A stretch of DNA of 64,000 nucleotides from Amycolatopsis nalaikhensis (GCF_030264295.1 NZ_CP127173.1:3727501-3791500); one strand, 5' to 3'. Numbered from the stretch's first letter, positions 1 to 8,509 are shown. Made by a program: numbers and translations. Notes: generated by a model from the letters alone, not told the origin.

Positions 1-795
1 ATCCTGATCGGCGTGCTCGCGTCGACGGTGCTGGCCATCGTCGTCGAGGCGATCGTCAAGGCCGGGCCGTCGAAGGGCACCAACCCGCTCGGCTGGAACC
101 TCGGCTACCCGGCCCTGCCGGACCAGGTGCTCGGCCTGCCGAACCTCTCCCTGGTCGGCGACGTCTCGTTCGGCGCCTGGACGCGGCTGCCGATCATCAC
201 CGTCTGCCTGCTGGTGTTCACGCTGGTCCTGGCCGACTTCTTCGACGCCATGGGCACCATGACCGGCCTCGCCAAGGAGGCCGACCTGCTGCCGAAGGAC
301 GGCCAGCTGCCCAACGTCGGCAAGGCGCTGTTCGTCGAGGGCCTCGCGGGCGCGGCCGGCGGCTTCGGCTCCGCCAGCTCGAACACCGTGTTCGTCGAGT
401 CGGCGTCGGGCATCGCCGAGGGCGCGCGGACGGGCCTCGCGAACATCGTCACCGGCGTGCTGTTCCTCGCCGCGATGTTCCTGACCCCGCTCTACCAGGT
501 CGTGCCGGTCGAGGCGGCCGCGCCGGCCCTGGTCGTCGTCGGCGCGATGCTGATGGCGCAGGTCCGCGACATCGACTGGACCGACTACTCGATCGCGCTG
601 CCCGCGTTCCTGACCATCGTCGTCATGCCGTTCACCTACTCGATCGCCAACGGCATCGGCGCCGGCTTCGTCAGCTACGTCGTGATCCGCGCCGCGACCG
701 GCAAGGCCCGCCAGGTGCACCCGCTGATGTGGGTGATCGCGCTGGCGTTCGTGGCCTACTTCGCGGTCGGGCCGATCCAGGCGGCGTTCAAGTGA
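1..795 (+). CDS. NCS2-family purine/xanthine permease, C-terminal part
   Basis: The reading frame is open from the first base, so the N-terminus lies outside the window; about 264 residues remain. The visible part has hydrophobic membrane segments and the motif LADFFDAMGTMTGLAKEA followed by a Gly/Ser-rich segment (GAAGGFGSASSNTVFVES). This matches the conserved C-terminal half of the AzgA-like branch of NCS2 nucleobase permeases, which import guanine, hypoxanthine or xanthine with protons. It ends with a TGA that directly abuts the convergent gene at 796. The family is clear; the exact base transported cannot be read from this fragment. Confidence 0.88.
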   Translation: MLIGVLASTVLAIVVEAIVKAGPSKGTNPLGWNLGYPALPDQVLGLPNLSLVGDVSFGAWTRLPIITVCLLVFTLVLADFFDAMGTMTGLAKEADLLPKDGQLPNVGKALFVEGLAGAAGGFGSASSNTVFVESASGIAEGARTGLANIVTGVLFLAAMFLTPLYQVVPVEAAAPALVVVGAMLMAQVRDIDWTDYSIALPAFLTIVVMPFTYSIANGIGAGFVSYVVIRAATGKARQVHPLMWVIALAFVAYFAVGPIQAAFK

Positions 796-1368
796 TCAGC
801 CCGCGTCGCTGACCTCGAGGGCGCGGTCGAGGACCGACCGGTTCGCGGCGAAGTCCGCCGCGGGCGCGTCGTAGGCGATGGTGACCATGGTGTCCCCGAT
901 GCCCACGCCGACCAGGCTCACCTGCCGCGCGACGCCGTCGCGCTGGTAGGTGTAGTCCCACTCGGCGGCGTCGCAGGCGCCGACCGCGGCGTGCTCTGCG
1001 ACCGACGTGAGGTGGTAGCCGGGCTCGTGGCCGGTCGTGCGCTCCAGGGCGCCCAGGCCGCTGACCGGATCCTCCTGGGCGAGCGGGATCCGGTCGGTCG
1101 TCAACACCAGCCGCCCGGTCGGGTCGGTGCGGGTGGCGCGCTCGCCGTCCTGCGTCGCCGGCCAGTCCGGGACCGGGATCTCGAAGTCCCAGCCGCGCCC
1201 GTCGGCGGCGTCCGGGGACCGGTAGACCTGCAGGTGGCCGACCTGGATGCCGGTCGGCGCCGGAGCGGCCGGCGGCGGGGTGTCACCCCCGGAGGGCAGG
1301 ACCTGGACCACCACGACGCCGAGCACGACCGCGCCGACCACGGCCGAGCCCACCAGCTTCTTGTGCAC
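796..1368 (-). CDS. Hypothetical exported, membrane-anchored protein
   Basis: About 190 residues from a GTG start preceded by a purine-rich AATGGGGGAAGC. The N-terminus (VHKKLVGSAVVGAVVLGVVV) is a signal anchor without a lipobox Cys. A Pro-rich linker follows (GGDTPPPAAPAPTG), then an extracytoplasmic domain of about 150 residues with Trp-rich stretches (GRGWDFEIPVPDWPA) and one Cys late in the chain. I do not recognise a family. The layout resembles small actinobacterial secreted proteins of unknown function. It is convergent with the permease and divergent from the MarR gene. Upstream in-frame extension is possible but lacks protein-like character. Confidence 0.7.
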   Translation of the reverse strand: MHKKLVGSAVVGAVVLGVVVVQVLPSGGDTPPPAAPAPTGIQVGHLQVYRSPDAADGRGWDFEIPVPDWPATQDGERATRTDPTGRLVLTTDRIPLAQEDPVSGLGALERTTGHEPGYHLTSVAEHAAVGACDAAEWDYTYQRDGVARQVSLVGVGIGDTMVTIAYDAPAADFAANRSVLDRALEVSDAG

Positions 1369-1467
1369 GCTTCCCCCATTCGTCCGGGGAGAGGACGTCC
1401 GGGGGTGCGCGCGGGTTGCGGTGGAGATCACCCGATCGACGGCAGATTCGTAAGGTATGCTAACTAT

Positions 1468-1900
1468 ATGTCCGGCGACACGCACGAGCGCTCCTTGGCG
1501 AGCCGTCTGCGTCTCGCGGTGGTCCGGCTCAACCGCCGGCTCCGGGCACAGCGCGTCGGGGACGACCTCACGCTGACGCAGGTCGCCGCTCTGTCCACCC
1601 TGCACAAGTGCGGTGCGCTGACCCCGGGTCAGCTCGCCGCGAAGGAAGGCGTCCAGCCACCTTCGATGACGAGGGTGATCGCCGCGCTCGAGGAGATGAA
1701 GTTCGTCGAGCGGCGCCCGCACCCGACCGATGGCAGGCAAGCCATCGTCGAGCTTCTCCGAGAGCGGGCTCGCGTACGTGCGCAAGGCGATCTCCGTCCG
1801 GGAGGCGTGGCTGGACCGGCAATTGGCGGAACTCGGCGACGAAGAGCGTGAAGTGCTCTCCAAAGCCGCCGAAATCATCGACAGGATGGCGGGGAACTAA
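1468..1900 (+). pseudogene. MarR-family transcriptional regulator, interrupted by a one-base frameshift
   Basis: From ATG 1468 the frame gives a typical MarR winged-helix start (LRLAVVRLNRRLR, LTLTQVAALSTL, LTPGQLAAKEGVQPPSMTRV, HPTDGRQAIVEL). At 1753-1756 the frame is lost. One T too many (GAGCTTCTCCGAG where GAGCTCTCCGAG would read E-L-S-E) throws the rest out of frame. In the +1-shifted frame the expected C-terminal helices continue (SESGLAYVRKAISVREAW, then LGDEEREVLSKAAEIIDRM) to TAA 1900. Corrected length is 143 aa, normal for MarR. The MFS gene starts 5 bp later, so this regulator probably controls that exporter. It is either a real frameshift or a sequence error. Confidence 0.85.
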
Positions 1901-1905
1901 CCACG

Positions 1906-3264
1906 GTGACGGCCACGGGTAGCGATACGAAGCGTTCGATCCAGACCACTGCTACCCGGGATACGGCCCCACCGCCGTCCGCTTCGCCGCCGTCCAAGCG
2001 CCGCAGCATGTTCGCCTCCTTGCGCGTGCGCAACTACCGGCTGTTCTTCACCGGCCAGGTCATCTCGAACATCGGCACCTGGATGCAGCGCATCGCCCAG
2101 GACTGGCTGGTGTTCACCCTCAGCGGCAACAACCCGATCGCGCTCGGGATCGCGGTGGCGTTGCAGTTCGCGCCGACGCTGTTCCTCTCGCTGTGGGCCG
2201 GCGTCCTCGCCGACCGCGTCGACAAGCGGCGGCTGCTGACCTGGATCCAGGTGGCGGCCTGCGTGCAGGCGGTCGTCCTCGGCGTGCTCGACCTGAGCGG
2301 GATCGCCGCGCTGTGGCACGTGTACGTCCTGTGCTTCACCCTCGGCGTGACGGCCGCGCTCGAAGTCCCGACACGCCAGTCGTTCGTCGCCGAGATGGTG
2401 GGCCGCGACCAGGTGACGAACGCGGTCGCGCTCAACTCGTCGATCTTCAACATGGCGCGCATCGTCGGCCCGGCGATCGCGGGGTTCGCGATCACCTGGA
2501 TCGGCACGGGCTGGCTGTTCATCGCGAACGCGGTGAGCACGGTCGCGGTGGTCATCGGCCTGGTGATGATGAACCCGGACAAGCTGTTCCGCGTCGCGGC
2601 GGTCCCGCGCGAGAAGGGCCAGCTGGCCGAGGGGCTGAGGTACGTCCGGCGCCGGTCCGACCTGATGACGGTGATGGTCCTGGTGCTGTTCGTGAGCACG
2701 TTCGGCATCACGTACTTCAGTTCGCTGCCGATCGTGGCGGCGAACGTCTTCCACACCGCGGCCGACGGCTACGGGCTGCTGTCGACGCTGGTCGCGGTGG
2801 GCACCTTCACGGGCGCGGTGATGTCCGCCCGCCGGGGCACCAAGGGGCGGCCGCGGGTCCGGCTGATGCTGGTGTCCGCGTTCTTCCTGGGCGTGTTCGA
2901 GCTGATCACCGCCTTCATGCCGACGTACCTGACGTTCGGGCTGGGGCTGATCCCGCTGGGTTTCGCCACGATGACGTTCCTCAACACGGCCAACGCGCTC
3001 GTGCAGACGTCGGTCAGTCCCGAGATGCGCGGGCGCGTGATGGGGCTGTACGTGCTCGTGCTCATCGGCGGGAACCCGATCGGCGGGCCGATGGTCGGGT
3101 GGATGGCGGACGCTTTCGGTGGGCGGTCTCCCTTCTACATCGGTGGGGCGGTTTCGGCCGTGGCCGCCGTTGTGTGCGCCGTGGTGCTCATTCGGCGGGG
3201 TGGCGTTTCGTGGCCGGTGCAGCGCGGGTTCGGGCTCCGGGTGCTGAAGCGGGCGAAGGTCTAG
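1906..3264 (+). CDS. MFS transporter, EntS-like drug/metabolite exporter
   Basis: 452 aa with about 12 hydrophobic segments after a Ser/Thr/Pro-rich cytoplasmic N-terminus of roughly 35 residues. The opening motif (NYRLFFTGQVISNIGTWMQR), the loop motif GVLADRVDKRR after TM2, and GRVMGLYVL and NPIGGPMVG later place it in the MFS_3/EntS-like group. These use proton motive force to expel small molecules. The GTG start lies 5 bp after the MarR stop, which implies co-transcription and probably translational coupling. Its stop overlaps the convergent gene at 3261. Substrate unknown; MarR pairing suggests a phenolic or drug-like inducer. Confidence 0.88.
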   Translation: MTATGSDTKRSIQTTATRDTAPPPSASPPSKRRSMFASLRVRNYRLFFTGQVISNIGTWMQRIAQDWLVFTLSGNNPIALGIAVALQFAPTLFLSLWAGVLADRVDKRRLLTWIQVAACVQAVVLGVLDLSGIAALWHVYVLCFTLGVTAALEVPTRQSFVAEMVGRDQVTNAVALNSSIFNMARIVGPAIAGFAITWIGTGWLFIANAVSTVAVVIGLVMMNPDKLFRVAAVPREKGQLAEGLRYVRRRSDLMTVMVLVLFVSTFGITYFSSLPIVAANVFHTAADGYGLLSTLVAVGTFTGAVMSARRGTKGRPRVRLMLVSAFFLGVFELITAFMPTYLTFGLGLIPLGFATMTFLNTANALVQTSVSPEMRGRVMGLYVLVLIGGNPIGGPMVGWMADAFGGRSPFYIGGAVSAVAAVVCAVVLIRRGGVSWPVQRGFGLRVLKRAKV

Positions 3265-3890
3265 CGGCCTCTTCGGGGCGTGTACAGCATCGGCGCCTCG
3301 CGGACCCGGGTGCCGTCCTCCGCCAGCCGGACGAGGGTCTCGGCGACGTCGCCCACCCGGACGGAACTCCACGGTCCGAGGGCGAACACGCCGAGCCGCG
3401 CCCAGCCCGAGGCCGGCCCGTCGGCGATCAACGGGACCCGCACGAGCGTCCACGACAGATCGCTCGTCTGCCGGAGCAGCTCGCCGAGCGCCTGGCCGTG
3501 GCCCAGCAACGGGCGGCACCGCACCGAGAGGAACGCTTCCACCAGGCGACGGCCGGGGTTGTGCGGGTCGCCGGGGAAGTCGATGTGGAAACCCTGGAGC
3601 ACCACGAGCCGGTCCGGGCCGCCGGCCCGCATGGCCGCCGCGATGGTCCGCGTCCCCGCGTCGATGCTGCCCGGACCCCGGTAGCCGCCCAAGGACGACA
3701 CGACCGCGTCGGCGCCCGCCACCGTCGCCGCCACGGCGTCCGGATCGAGCGCGTCGCCGCGGACCACCTCCGCTCCCTCGAGGGTGCCCGGGCCCCGCAC
3801 CAGGGCACGGACGTGGTGACCGCGTTCCAGCGCCAGCCGGACGGTCGCCGTCCCCGCCAGTCCAGCGCCTCCGAAAACCGCGAGTTTCAT
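3261..3890 (-). CDS. NAD(P)-binding NmrA/atypical SDR-family protein
   Basis: 209 aa. The N-terminus MKLAVFGGAGLAGTATV contains the GGxGxxG dinucleotide-binding turn of atypical short-chain dehydrogenases. It is followed by an acidic strand-4 region (VVRGDALDPDAV) and ADAVVSSLGG, as in NmrA/YwnB-like NAD(P)H-binding proteins. There is no clear classical YxxxK, so it may be a redox sensor or reductase of quinone-like substrates. It is transcribed away from the LuxR-type regulator at 4000, with about 109 bp between their starts, and is the natural candidate target of that regulator. The stop overlaps the MFS stop region by 4 bp. Confidence 0.82.
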   Translation of the reverse strand: MKLAVFGGAGLAGTATVRLALERGHHVRALVRGPGTLEGAEVVRGDALDPDAVAATVAGADAVVSSLGGYRGPGSIDAGTRTIAAAMRAGGPDRLVVLQGFHIDFPGDPHNPGRRLVEAFLSVRCRPLLGHGQALGELLRQTSDLSWTLVRVPLIADGPASGWARLGVFALGPWSSVRVGDVAETLVRLAEDGTRVREAPMLYTPRRGR

Positions 3891-3999
3891 CCTGGCCTCC
3901 CACCGTCGTCGTCACCGGGACGCTAGGCCGCTCTGCCGGGGCTGCCCATGCCAGAAATCGGTCATGTCCGGCCGGCGGTGGCCGACCTAGACTGACCGG

Positions 4000-5088
4000 A
4001 TGCGGGCCGAAGCGCGGGCGCGGGCGGTCGACAAGATCGCCTCGCTGGCCGGGACGCCGACCGATCTGGTGACGTTCTGGCGGTCGTGCACGGAGGTCAT
4101 CGCCACGGTCGTGCCGCACTACTGGGCGCCGTGCTACTTCACCGTCGACCCCGCGTCGCTGCTGATCACCAGCCATTCCACGAGGGTCTCGACGAGCTGC
4201 CCGCCGAGGTCTTCGCGCAGGAGTACTACGGCGAGGACGTCCACAAGCTCGTGACGTCGTGCGCTCGGAAGCCGGCCTGTCGACGATCCACGAAGCGAGC
4301 GGCGGCGACCCGAGCGGCAGCCCGCGCTGGCGGTTCAACATGTCGATGGGCGGGGACCAAGAGCTGATCGCCCGCCTGCGCACGCGGCAAGGGGAGGCGT
4401 GGGGCGCGCTCGGGCTCTACCGCGCGCCGGGCGCGCCCATGTTCGGCGACGACAAGGAGTTCGTCCGGGCGATCGGCCCGCACCTGGCCGAGGGGGCCCG
4501 CCGGGCGATCACGCTCGGCGAGGCGACGGACCCCGAGGTCCCGGACGCGCCCGGACTGGTGGTGATCGACGGTTCCTGGCAGGTCCGGTCCACCACCCCG
4601 GGTGCGGAGCGGTGGCTGGCCCGGCTGCCCGACGGCGACCCCGACACGGGGCGGCTGCCCTCGTCGGTCCTGGCGGTGGCGGCCCAGGCCCTGCAGGACG
4701 GCAGGCGGACGACGGTGGCCTTCGCGCGGGTCCTCGCCACCGACGGCACGTGGATCCTGCTGCACGGCGCGCCCCTCGATGGCGAGGACCGGCAGCGGGT
4801 CGCCGTCATCATCGAGCCCGCGCACCCGGCCCGCATCTACCCGCTGCTGATGTCGGCGTACGGGCTGACGGCGCGCGAACGCGACGTCGTCAAGCTGGTG
4901 CTCACCGGCGCTTCCACCGCCGAGATCGCCACCGCGCTCGTGGTCTCGCCGCTGACCGTGCAGAACCACATGAAGAACGTCTTCGAGAAGACCGGCGTGC
5001 ACAGCCGACGCGATCTCGTGGGGAAGATCTTCTTCGCCCATTACGAGCCGCGAGTGCGCGACAACGAACGGCGCGCCCTGCGGGGTGA
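4000..5088 (+). pseudogene. LuxR-type HTH regulator with two or three one-base frameshifts
   Basis: Three consecutive pieces in three frames join into one protein. From ATG 4000 frame 1 reads to LLITSH. A missing T at 4176/4177 moves the continuation to frame 3 (FHEGLDELPAEVFAQEYYGE). A missing G near 4253 moves it to frame 2 (VRSEAGLSTIHEASGGDPSG) through to a C-terminal LuxR/GerE helix-turn-helix (LTARERDVVKLVLTGASTAE, then SPLTVQNHMKNVFEKTGVHS). Read uncorrected, frame 2 runs on into low-complexity repeat DNA. One more missing G in the G-run at 5082-5085 would end the protein at TGA 5086-5088 after RRALRG, giving about 363 aa. The N-terminal part probably is a GAF-like sensor. The gene is divergent from the NmrA-like gene. 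Confidence 0.8.
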
Positions 5089-5185
5089 GCCGTCACGAGG
5101 GGACCGGTGGTGGGTGGCGCCGCTGCTGCGGGCCGGTAGGTGCGCGCCGCGCGGGCTGGTGTGGCTGGGTTTGGCGCGGGGTGGG

Positions 5186-5470
5186 GTGGTCGGCTCGACC
5201 TGGCGTGGGCGGGCGTGGTCAGGCTCGGCCCGGCGCACTCCGGCGCACTCCGGCGCGGGCGCGGCCCGGCCGGGCTCGACCTGGCGTGGGTGGGAGTGGT
5301 CGGGCTCGACCTGGCGCACTCCGGCGCGGGCGGGTGTGGTCGGCTCGACCTGCCGTCGGCAGGCGTGGTCAGGCTCCACCGCGCACACCCCAGCGCACTT
5401 CGGTGCAGGCGGGCGCGTGGTCAGCCCACCCCGGCGCACTCCGGCGCGGGCAGGCGTGGTCGGGCTCGAT
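5186..5470. repeat. Degenerate GC-rich tandem repeat, no convincing gene (covers 5089-5532)
   Basis: At least seven imperfect copies of a 29-81 bp unit begin with GTGGTC(G)GGCTCGACC and often continue with TGGCGCACTCCGGCGCGGGC. Copies start near 5186, 5215, 5296, 5336, 5365, 5417 and 5456. Several frames on both strands are open only because the sequence is so GC-rich; their predicted proteins are low-complexity Gly/Arg/Trp/Ser strings. I see no RBS or credible start. The region lies between the end of the LuxR-type gene and the stop of the minus-strand gene at 5533. Confidence 0.7.
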
Positions 5471-5532
5471 CTGCTGCAACCCGGCGTGGCCACCGCCGGA
5501 CTCGGTCCGGTCCGGCAAAAGCCTGCCGGGAC

Positions 5533-6567
5533 TCAGCGGCCCAGCAGCGGTGGCACCACCTTCTCCGCCAGCTCGCGCAAGGCGCCGTCCGGCTTGGTGG
5601 CGTCGAACCAGCTGATCTCCAGCGTCTGCCGGGAGTCGTCGAGGAGCTGGACCACCACCGTCGAGTCGCTTGTCCTCTCCCTCGCCGGACGTCCCGCTAC
5701 GCGGTCCGGGAAATAGTCCTCCTCGCTCTCGTCGTCGTACACCAGCTTGACCACCGACAGGTCGCTCTCCCGCTCGCACGAGCCGAACGGGCCCGGCTTC
5801 ACCTGGTCGAGCGGGACGTTCAGCACCCGGGACAGCTGGGTGCACAGCTGCCACGTGATCAGCGGGTACGCCGCGTCCGTGATGCCGGAGCCCGGGATCG
5901 GGGTCATCTCACGGGACTCGCCGTCCGCCGGCAGCTTCGGGCCCGGTGTGGTGATCGCGCCGATCATCTTCTCCGCCAACGACAAGACCATGCCGCGCAG
6001 GTCGTGCTCGCCCCGGTCCTGCGGTACCCGGTTCACGATCAGCTGGAGGACCGGGCGCACCCACTTCTCCGTCGACGAGCTGAGCCTCACCGAGAGGATC
6101 TCGCCGAAGCCGTTCCCGCCGAACCGGCCCAGCGTGGCCTGGCGGCCCGCGACCGCCACCTGCTCGGGCTCCGTGCCCTGCATCGGCACCGGTTCCGCCC
6201 ACTGCTTCGCCGACACCTCGAGGTTCGCCGAGACGACGTGGCAGTTCCCGGCCTTGTCGACCTCCCGCAGCACCGGACCGCCCAGCACCGCCGCCCACGT
6301 CGGCTCCGGGACCGCGCCGCACAGCACGTGACCCGCCGTGCGGGTCGGGAGCGCCACTGCCAGCTCGCCCGTCGGCATCGGGACCTGCCGGACCAGCTCG
6401 CCGCCGGAGGTCGGCCACTGCGTCGGCAGCTTGAGCGGTGCCGCCTTCGACTCCGGTGTGTCGCGCGTCAGGAACCAGGTCGCGCCGACGACCAGCGTCA
6501 CCGCCGCCAGGACCGACAGCGCGATCAGGACCGTGTGGTCTTTCCTCGGTTGGTGCGTCCCCCTCAT
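5533..6567 (-). CDS. Hypothetical single-pass membrane protein with large extracytoplasmic domain
   Basis: 344 aa from ATG 6567; a GTG two codons upstream (6573) is an equally possible start, and neither has a strong Shine-Dalgarno. A short basic N-terminus (MRGTHQPRKDHT) precedes one membrane helix (VLIALSVLAAVTLVVGATWF). A domain of about 310 residues follows with scattered Cys residues (VLCGAVPEPTW, GNCHVVSAN, WQLCTQLSR, FGSCERESD). Paired cysteines and a signal anchor suggest an exported disulfide-bonded protein. I do not recognise the family, although the Cys-containing segments resemble the style of DUF3558-like actinobacterial surface proteins. The iron box at 6682-6700 lies about 115 bp upstream and could regulate it. 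Confidence 0.75.
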   Translation of the reverse strand: MRGTHQPRKDHTVLIALSVLAAVTLVVGATWFLTRDTPESKAAPLKLPTQWPTSGGELVRQVPMPTGELAVALPTRTAGHVLCGAVPEPTWAAVLGGPVLREVDKAGNCHVVSANLEVSAKQWAEPVPMQGTEPEQVAVAGRQATLGRFGGNGFGEILSVRLSSSTEKWVRPVLQLIVNRVPQDRGEHDLRGMVLSLAEKMIGAITTPGPKLPADGESREMTPIPGSGITDAAYPLITWQLCTQLSRVLNVPLDQVKPGPFGSCERESDLSVVKLVYDDESEEDYFPDRVAGRPARERTSDSTVVVQLLDDSRQTLEISWFDATKPDGALRELAEKVVPPLLGR

Positions 6568-6681
6568 GTTCACGCTGTGACCGTATCGGCACGCACCGAC
6601 AAAATCCGGGGTTCCGCACACCTGAAGTCACCCGAAGGAGTGAGATCCGAGTCTCTGCAGTGGACCCCTTGCCCGTAGAGA

Positions 6682-6700
6682 TGAGGTTAGGCTAACCTCA
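6682..6700. promoter_or_regulatory. IdeR/DtxR iron box
   Basis: TGAGGTTAGGCTAACCTCA is a 19-bp dyad, perfect except for its centre. It matches the DtxR/IdeR consensus TTAGGTTAGGCTAACCTAA at 17 of 19 positions. It lies upstream of the minus-strand gene starting at 6567. No convincing gene starts to its right on the plus strand. Binding of Fe2+-IdeR here would repress transcription in iron-replete cells. Confidence 0.8.
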
Positions 6701-6749
6701 TACGTGTCCGCTTCGTGGTGGGAGCGGCAGTCAGTTCGGGAACGGACGG

Positions 6750-6781
6750 AGCCCCGGCACTGGGAACCCCAGGCCGGGGCT
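6750..6781. terminator. Hairpin, possible terminator
   Basis: A 9-bp stem AGCCCCGGC / GCCGGGGCT with a 14-nt loop and a short T-containing tail (TTCGTTC). It sits between the iron box and the 3' end of the N-acetyltransferase gene at 6797. It could terminate that minus-strand gene, or a short plus-strand transcript starting at the iron box. Confidence 0.5.
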
Positions 6782-6796
6782 TCGTTCATGCCGGGC

Positions 6797-7600
6797 TCAC
6801 GGCAGTGTCGGGCTGAGCGCTCCGCTCGTCAAGGGACTCTCACCCGGCGGAGTAGGCAGCTTCGTCAGCGCCATCCCGAAGTACACGCGGTACGCCGCGC
6901 GGATCGCCTCCGGGCTGGGCAGCACGACCTCGTGGCGGACCCCCTCCACCGTCTCGATCAGCTTGTCGCCCGACAGCGTCACCCGGCCCTGGGACGTCGG
7001 CCGGGAGCACGTCAGCGACCGCGTGAAGTGCGACTCCGGGGACGTCGACTGCCACCACGCCATCGGCGCGAAGTCGGCCAGCGGGCGGGGACGGCGCTCC
7101 AGGCGGTACTGCGGCTTGCCGTCCATCAGGACGTCGATGTCGCCGTGGGGTGCGTCCAGCAGGAGGAACTCGCCGAGCTGGGTGTCCACGCCGGACAGGC
7201 GCAGCGGGTGCTCGGCGAACCGGCCGAACCCGACGTCGACCAGCCACGGCTCGTCCAAGGTCACGACGATCGCCGCGTGGTCGAGGGGCGGGCCGAGCGT
7301 GCCGTCCGGGCGGAACACCTGCGCCGCGTGCAACGAGGCTTCGTAGCCCAGCTCGCGCAGGAGGGCCGCGAACAGGCCGTTCAGCTCGTAGCAGAAGCCG
7401 CCGCGTCTGCGGCGCACGATCTTCTCGAAGAGCTCGTCCTCCGCCAGCACGACGTGCTCGCCGAGGTGGACGCTCAAGTTCTCGAACGGGACCGCGGCGA
7501 GGTGGCGTTCCTGCAGGTGGCGCAGCGTCGCGAGGTCGGGCGCCGCGGGGCGGGCGACGCCGAGGCGGTCCAGGTACGCGTCGATGTCCATGCCGTCCAC
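6797..7600 (-). CDS. nat: Arylamine N-acetyltransferase
   Basis: 267 aa, the usual length for bacterial NAT. It transfers acetyl or propionyl groups from CoA to arylamines and hydrazines in the cytoplasm. The Cys-His-Asp triad is visible: Cys70 in RRGGFCYELN, His108 in LDHAAIVV, and Asp122 in WLVDVGFG; the family signature FENL follows near residue 39. Residue spacing agrees with mycobacterial NAT (Cys70). ATG 7600 is used; a second Met three codons in is possible. It follows sodA on the same strand, but a strong terminator (7653-7682) separates them, so it probably has its own promoter. Confidence 0.93.
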   Translation of the reverse strand: MDGMDIDAYLDRLGVARPAAPDLATLRHLQERHLAAVPFENLSVHLGEHVVLAEDELFEKIVRRRRGGFCYELNGLFAALLRELGYEASLHAAQVFRPDGTLGPPLDHAAIVVTLDEPWLVDVGFGRFAEHPLRLSGVDTQLGEFLLLDAPHGDIDVLMDGKPQYRLERRPRPLADFAPMAWWQSTSPESHFTRSLTCSRPTSQGRVTLSGDKLIETVEGVRHEVVLPSPEAIRAAYRVYFGMALTKLPTPPGESPLTSGALSPTLP

Positions 7601-7652
7601 CCAAACACCTCGACCGCACTCGAGGTCAAGGGTTTTTCACCCGGCGACGAAA

Positions 7653-7682
7653 ACGGGGCCCTTCCCGGCGGAAGAGCCCCGT
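7653..7682 (-). terminator. Intrinsic terminator after sodA
   Basis: Outer stem ACGGGGC / GCCCCGT plus inner stem CTTCC-CGGC-GGAAG form a near-continuous hairpin 14 bp after the sodA stop. On the minus strand it is followed by TTTCGTCG. Confidence 0.8.
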
Positions 7683-7696
7683 TGACGAGGGAAGAC

Positions 7697-8320
7697 TCAG
7701 CCGAGCAGCAGGCCGTTGCCGCCCGCGACGGCGTTGTCGAACCGCTTGGAGATCTCGGCCCAGTTGAAGATGTTCCACAGAGCCTTGACGTAGTCCGGCT
7801 TCACGTTCTTGTAGTCCAGGTAGAACGCGTGCTCCCAGACGTCGACCAGCAGGATCGGCACGGTCGGCAGGATCAGGTTGTTGTGGTGGTCGCGCAGCTG
7901 CTGGGTGATCAGCGTCTTGCCGATCGGGTCCCAGGAGAGCGCGCCCCAGCCGTTGCCCTGGATCGTGGTGGAGACGGCGGTGAACTGCGCCTTGAACTTG
8001 TCGAAGGAGCCGAACGCCTCGTCGATCGCCGCGGCCAGCTCGCCGGTCGGCTTGTCGCCACCTTCCGGCGACAGGATCTTCCACCACACGACGTGGTTGG
8101 CGTGGCCGGCCAGGTTGAAGGCCAGCGTGGTCTCCAGGCCGACGATCGAGCCGAAGTCGTTCGCTTCGCGGGCGGCTTCGAGCTTCTCGAGCGTGTCGTT
8201 CGCGCCCTTGACGTAGGTCGCGTGGTGCTTGCTGTGGTGCAGCTCGTTGATCTCGCCGGAGATGTGCGGCGCGAGGGCACCGTAGTCGTAGTCGAGATCG
8301 GGCAGCTCGTAGCGGGCCAT
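7697..8320 (-). CDS. sodA: Superoxide dismutase, Fe/Mn type
   Basis: 207 aa from ATG 8320, chosen because AGAAGGAGGGCC sits directly upstream and MARYELPDLDYDY is the canonical N-terminus. It dismutates superoxide to H2O2 and O2. All four metal ligands are in place: His28 (NELHHSKHH), His76 (GHANHVVWW), Asp160 and His164 (VDVWEHAFYLDY). Their spacing equals that of the M. tuberculosis Fe-SOD as I know it. No signal peptide is present, so it is cytoplasmic or exported by a leaderless route. It lies downstream of heme oxygenase on the same strand with a 189-bp gap, so it is likely separately promoted; a terminator follows at 7653. Confidence 0.97.
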   Translation of the reverse strand: MARYELPDLDYDYGALAPHISGEINELHHSKHHATYVKGANDTLEKLEAAREANDFGSIVGLETTLAFNLAGHANHVVWWKILSPEGGDKPTGELAAAIDEAFGSFDKFKAQFTAVSTTIQGNGWGALSWDPIGKTLITQQLRDHHNNLILPTVPILLVDVWEHAFYLDYKNVKPDYVKALWNIFNWAEISKRFDNAVAGGNGLLLG

Positions 8321-8509
8321 TGGCCCTCCTTCTGTCTTCGACACAAGTTTCCGGTTACGAACCTAGTAGCACACGCCCTTCCGCGGCGAGCGGGGGCATG
8401 TGGCCATCACAACGTGGGACGGCGGTCCGTGAGTGGCGTACCCAAGAGGTGCACCACCCGAAACCGAGACTGCAACTTGGACTTAACTGGAGGTCAACGG
8501 GCTGTGAGA

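Noticed and set aside
1897..4383. Very long minus-strand open frame of 828 codons
   Set aside because: It lies opposite the MFS and NmrA-like genes, and its protein is Arg/Pro/His-rich low complexity typical of antisense frames in high-GC DNA.
5089..5716. C-terminal extension of the LuxR-type protein through the repeat region
   Set aside because: The extension is low complexity, overlaps the opposite-strand gene at 5533, and one more missing G gives a natural stop at 5088.
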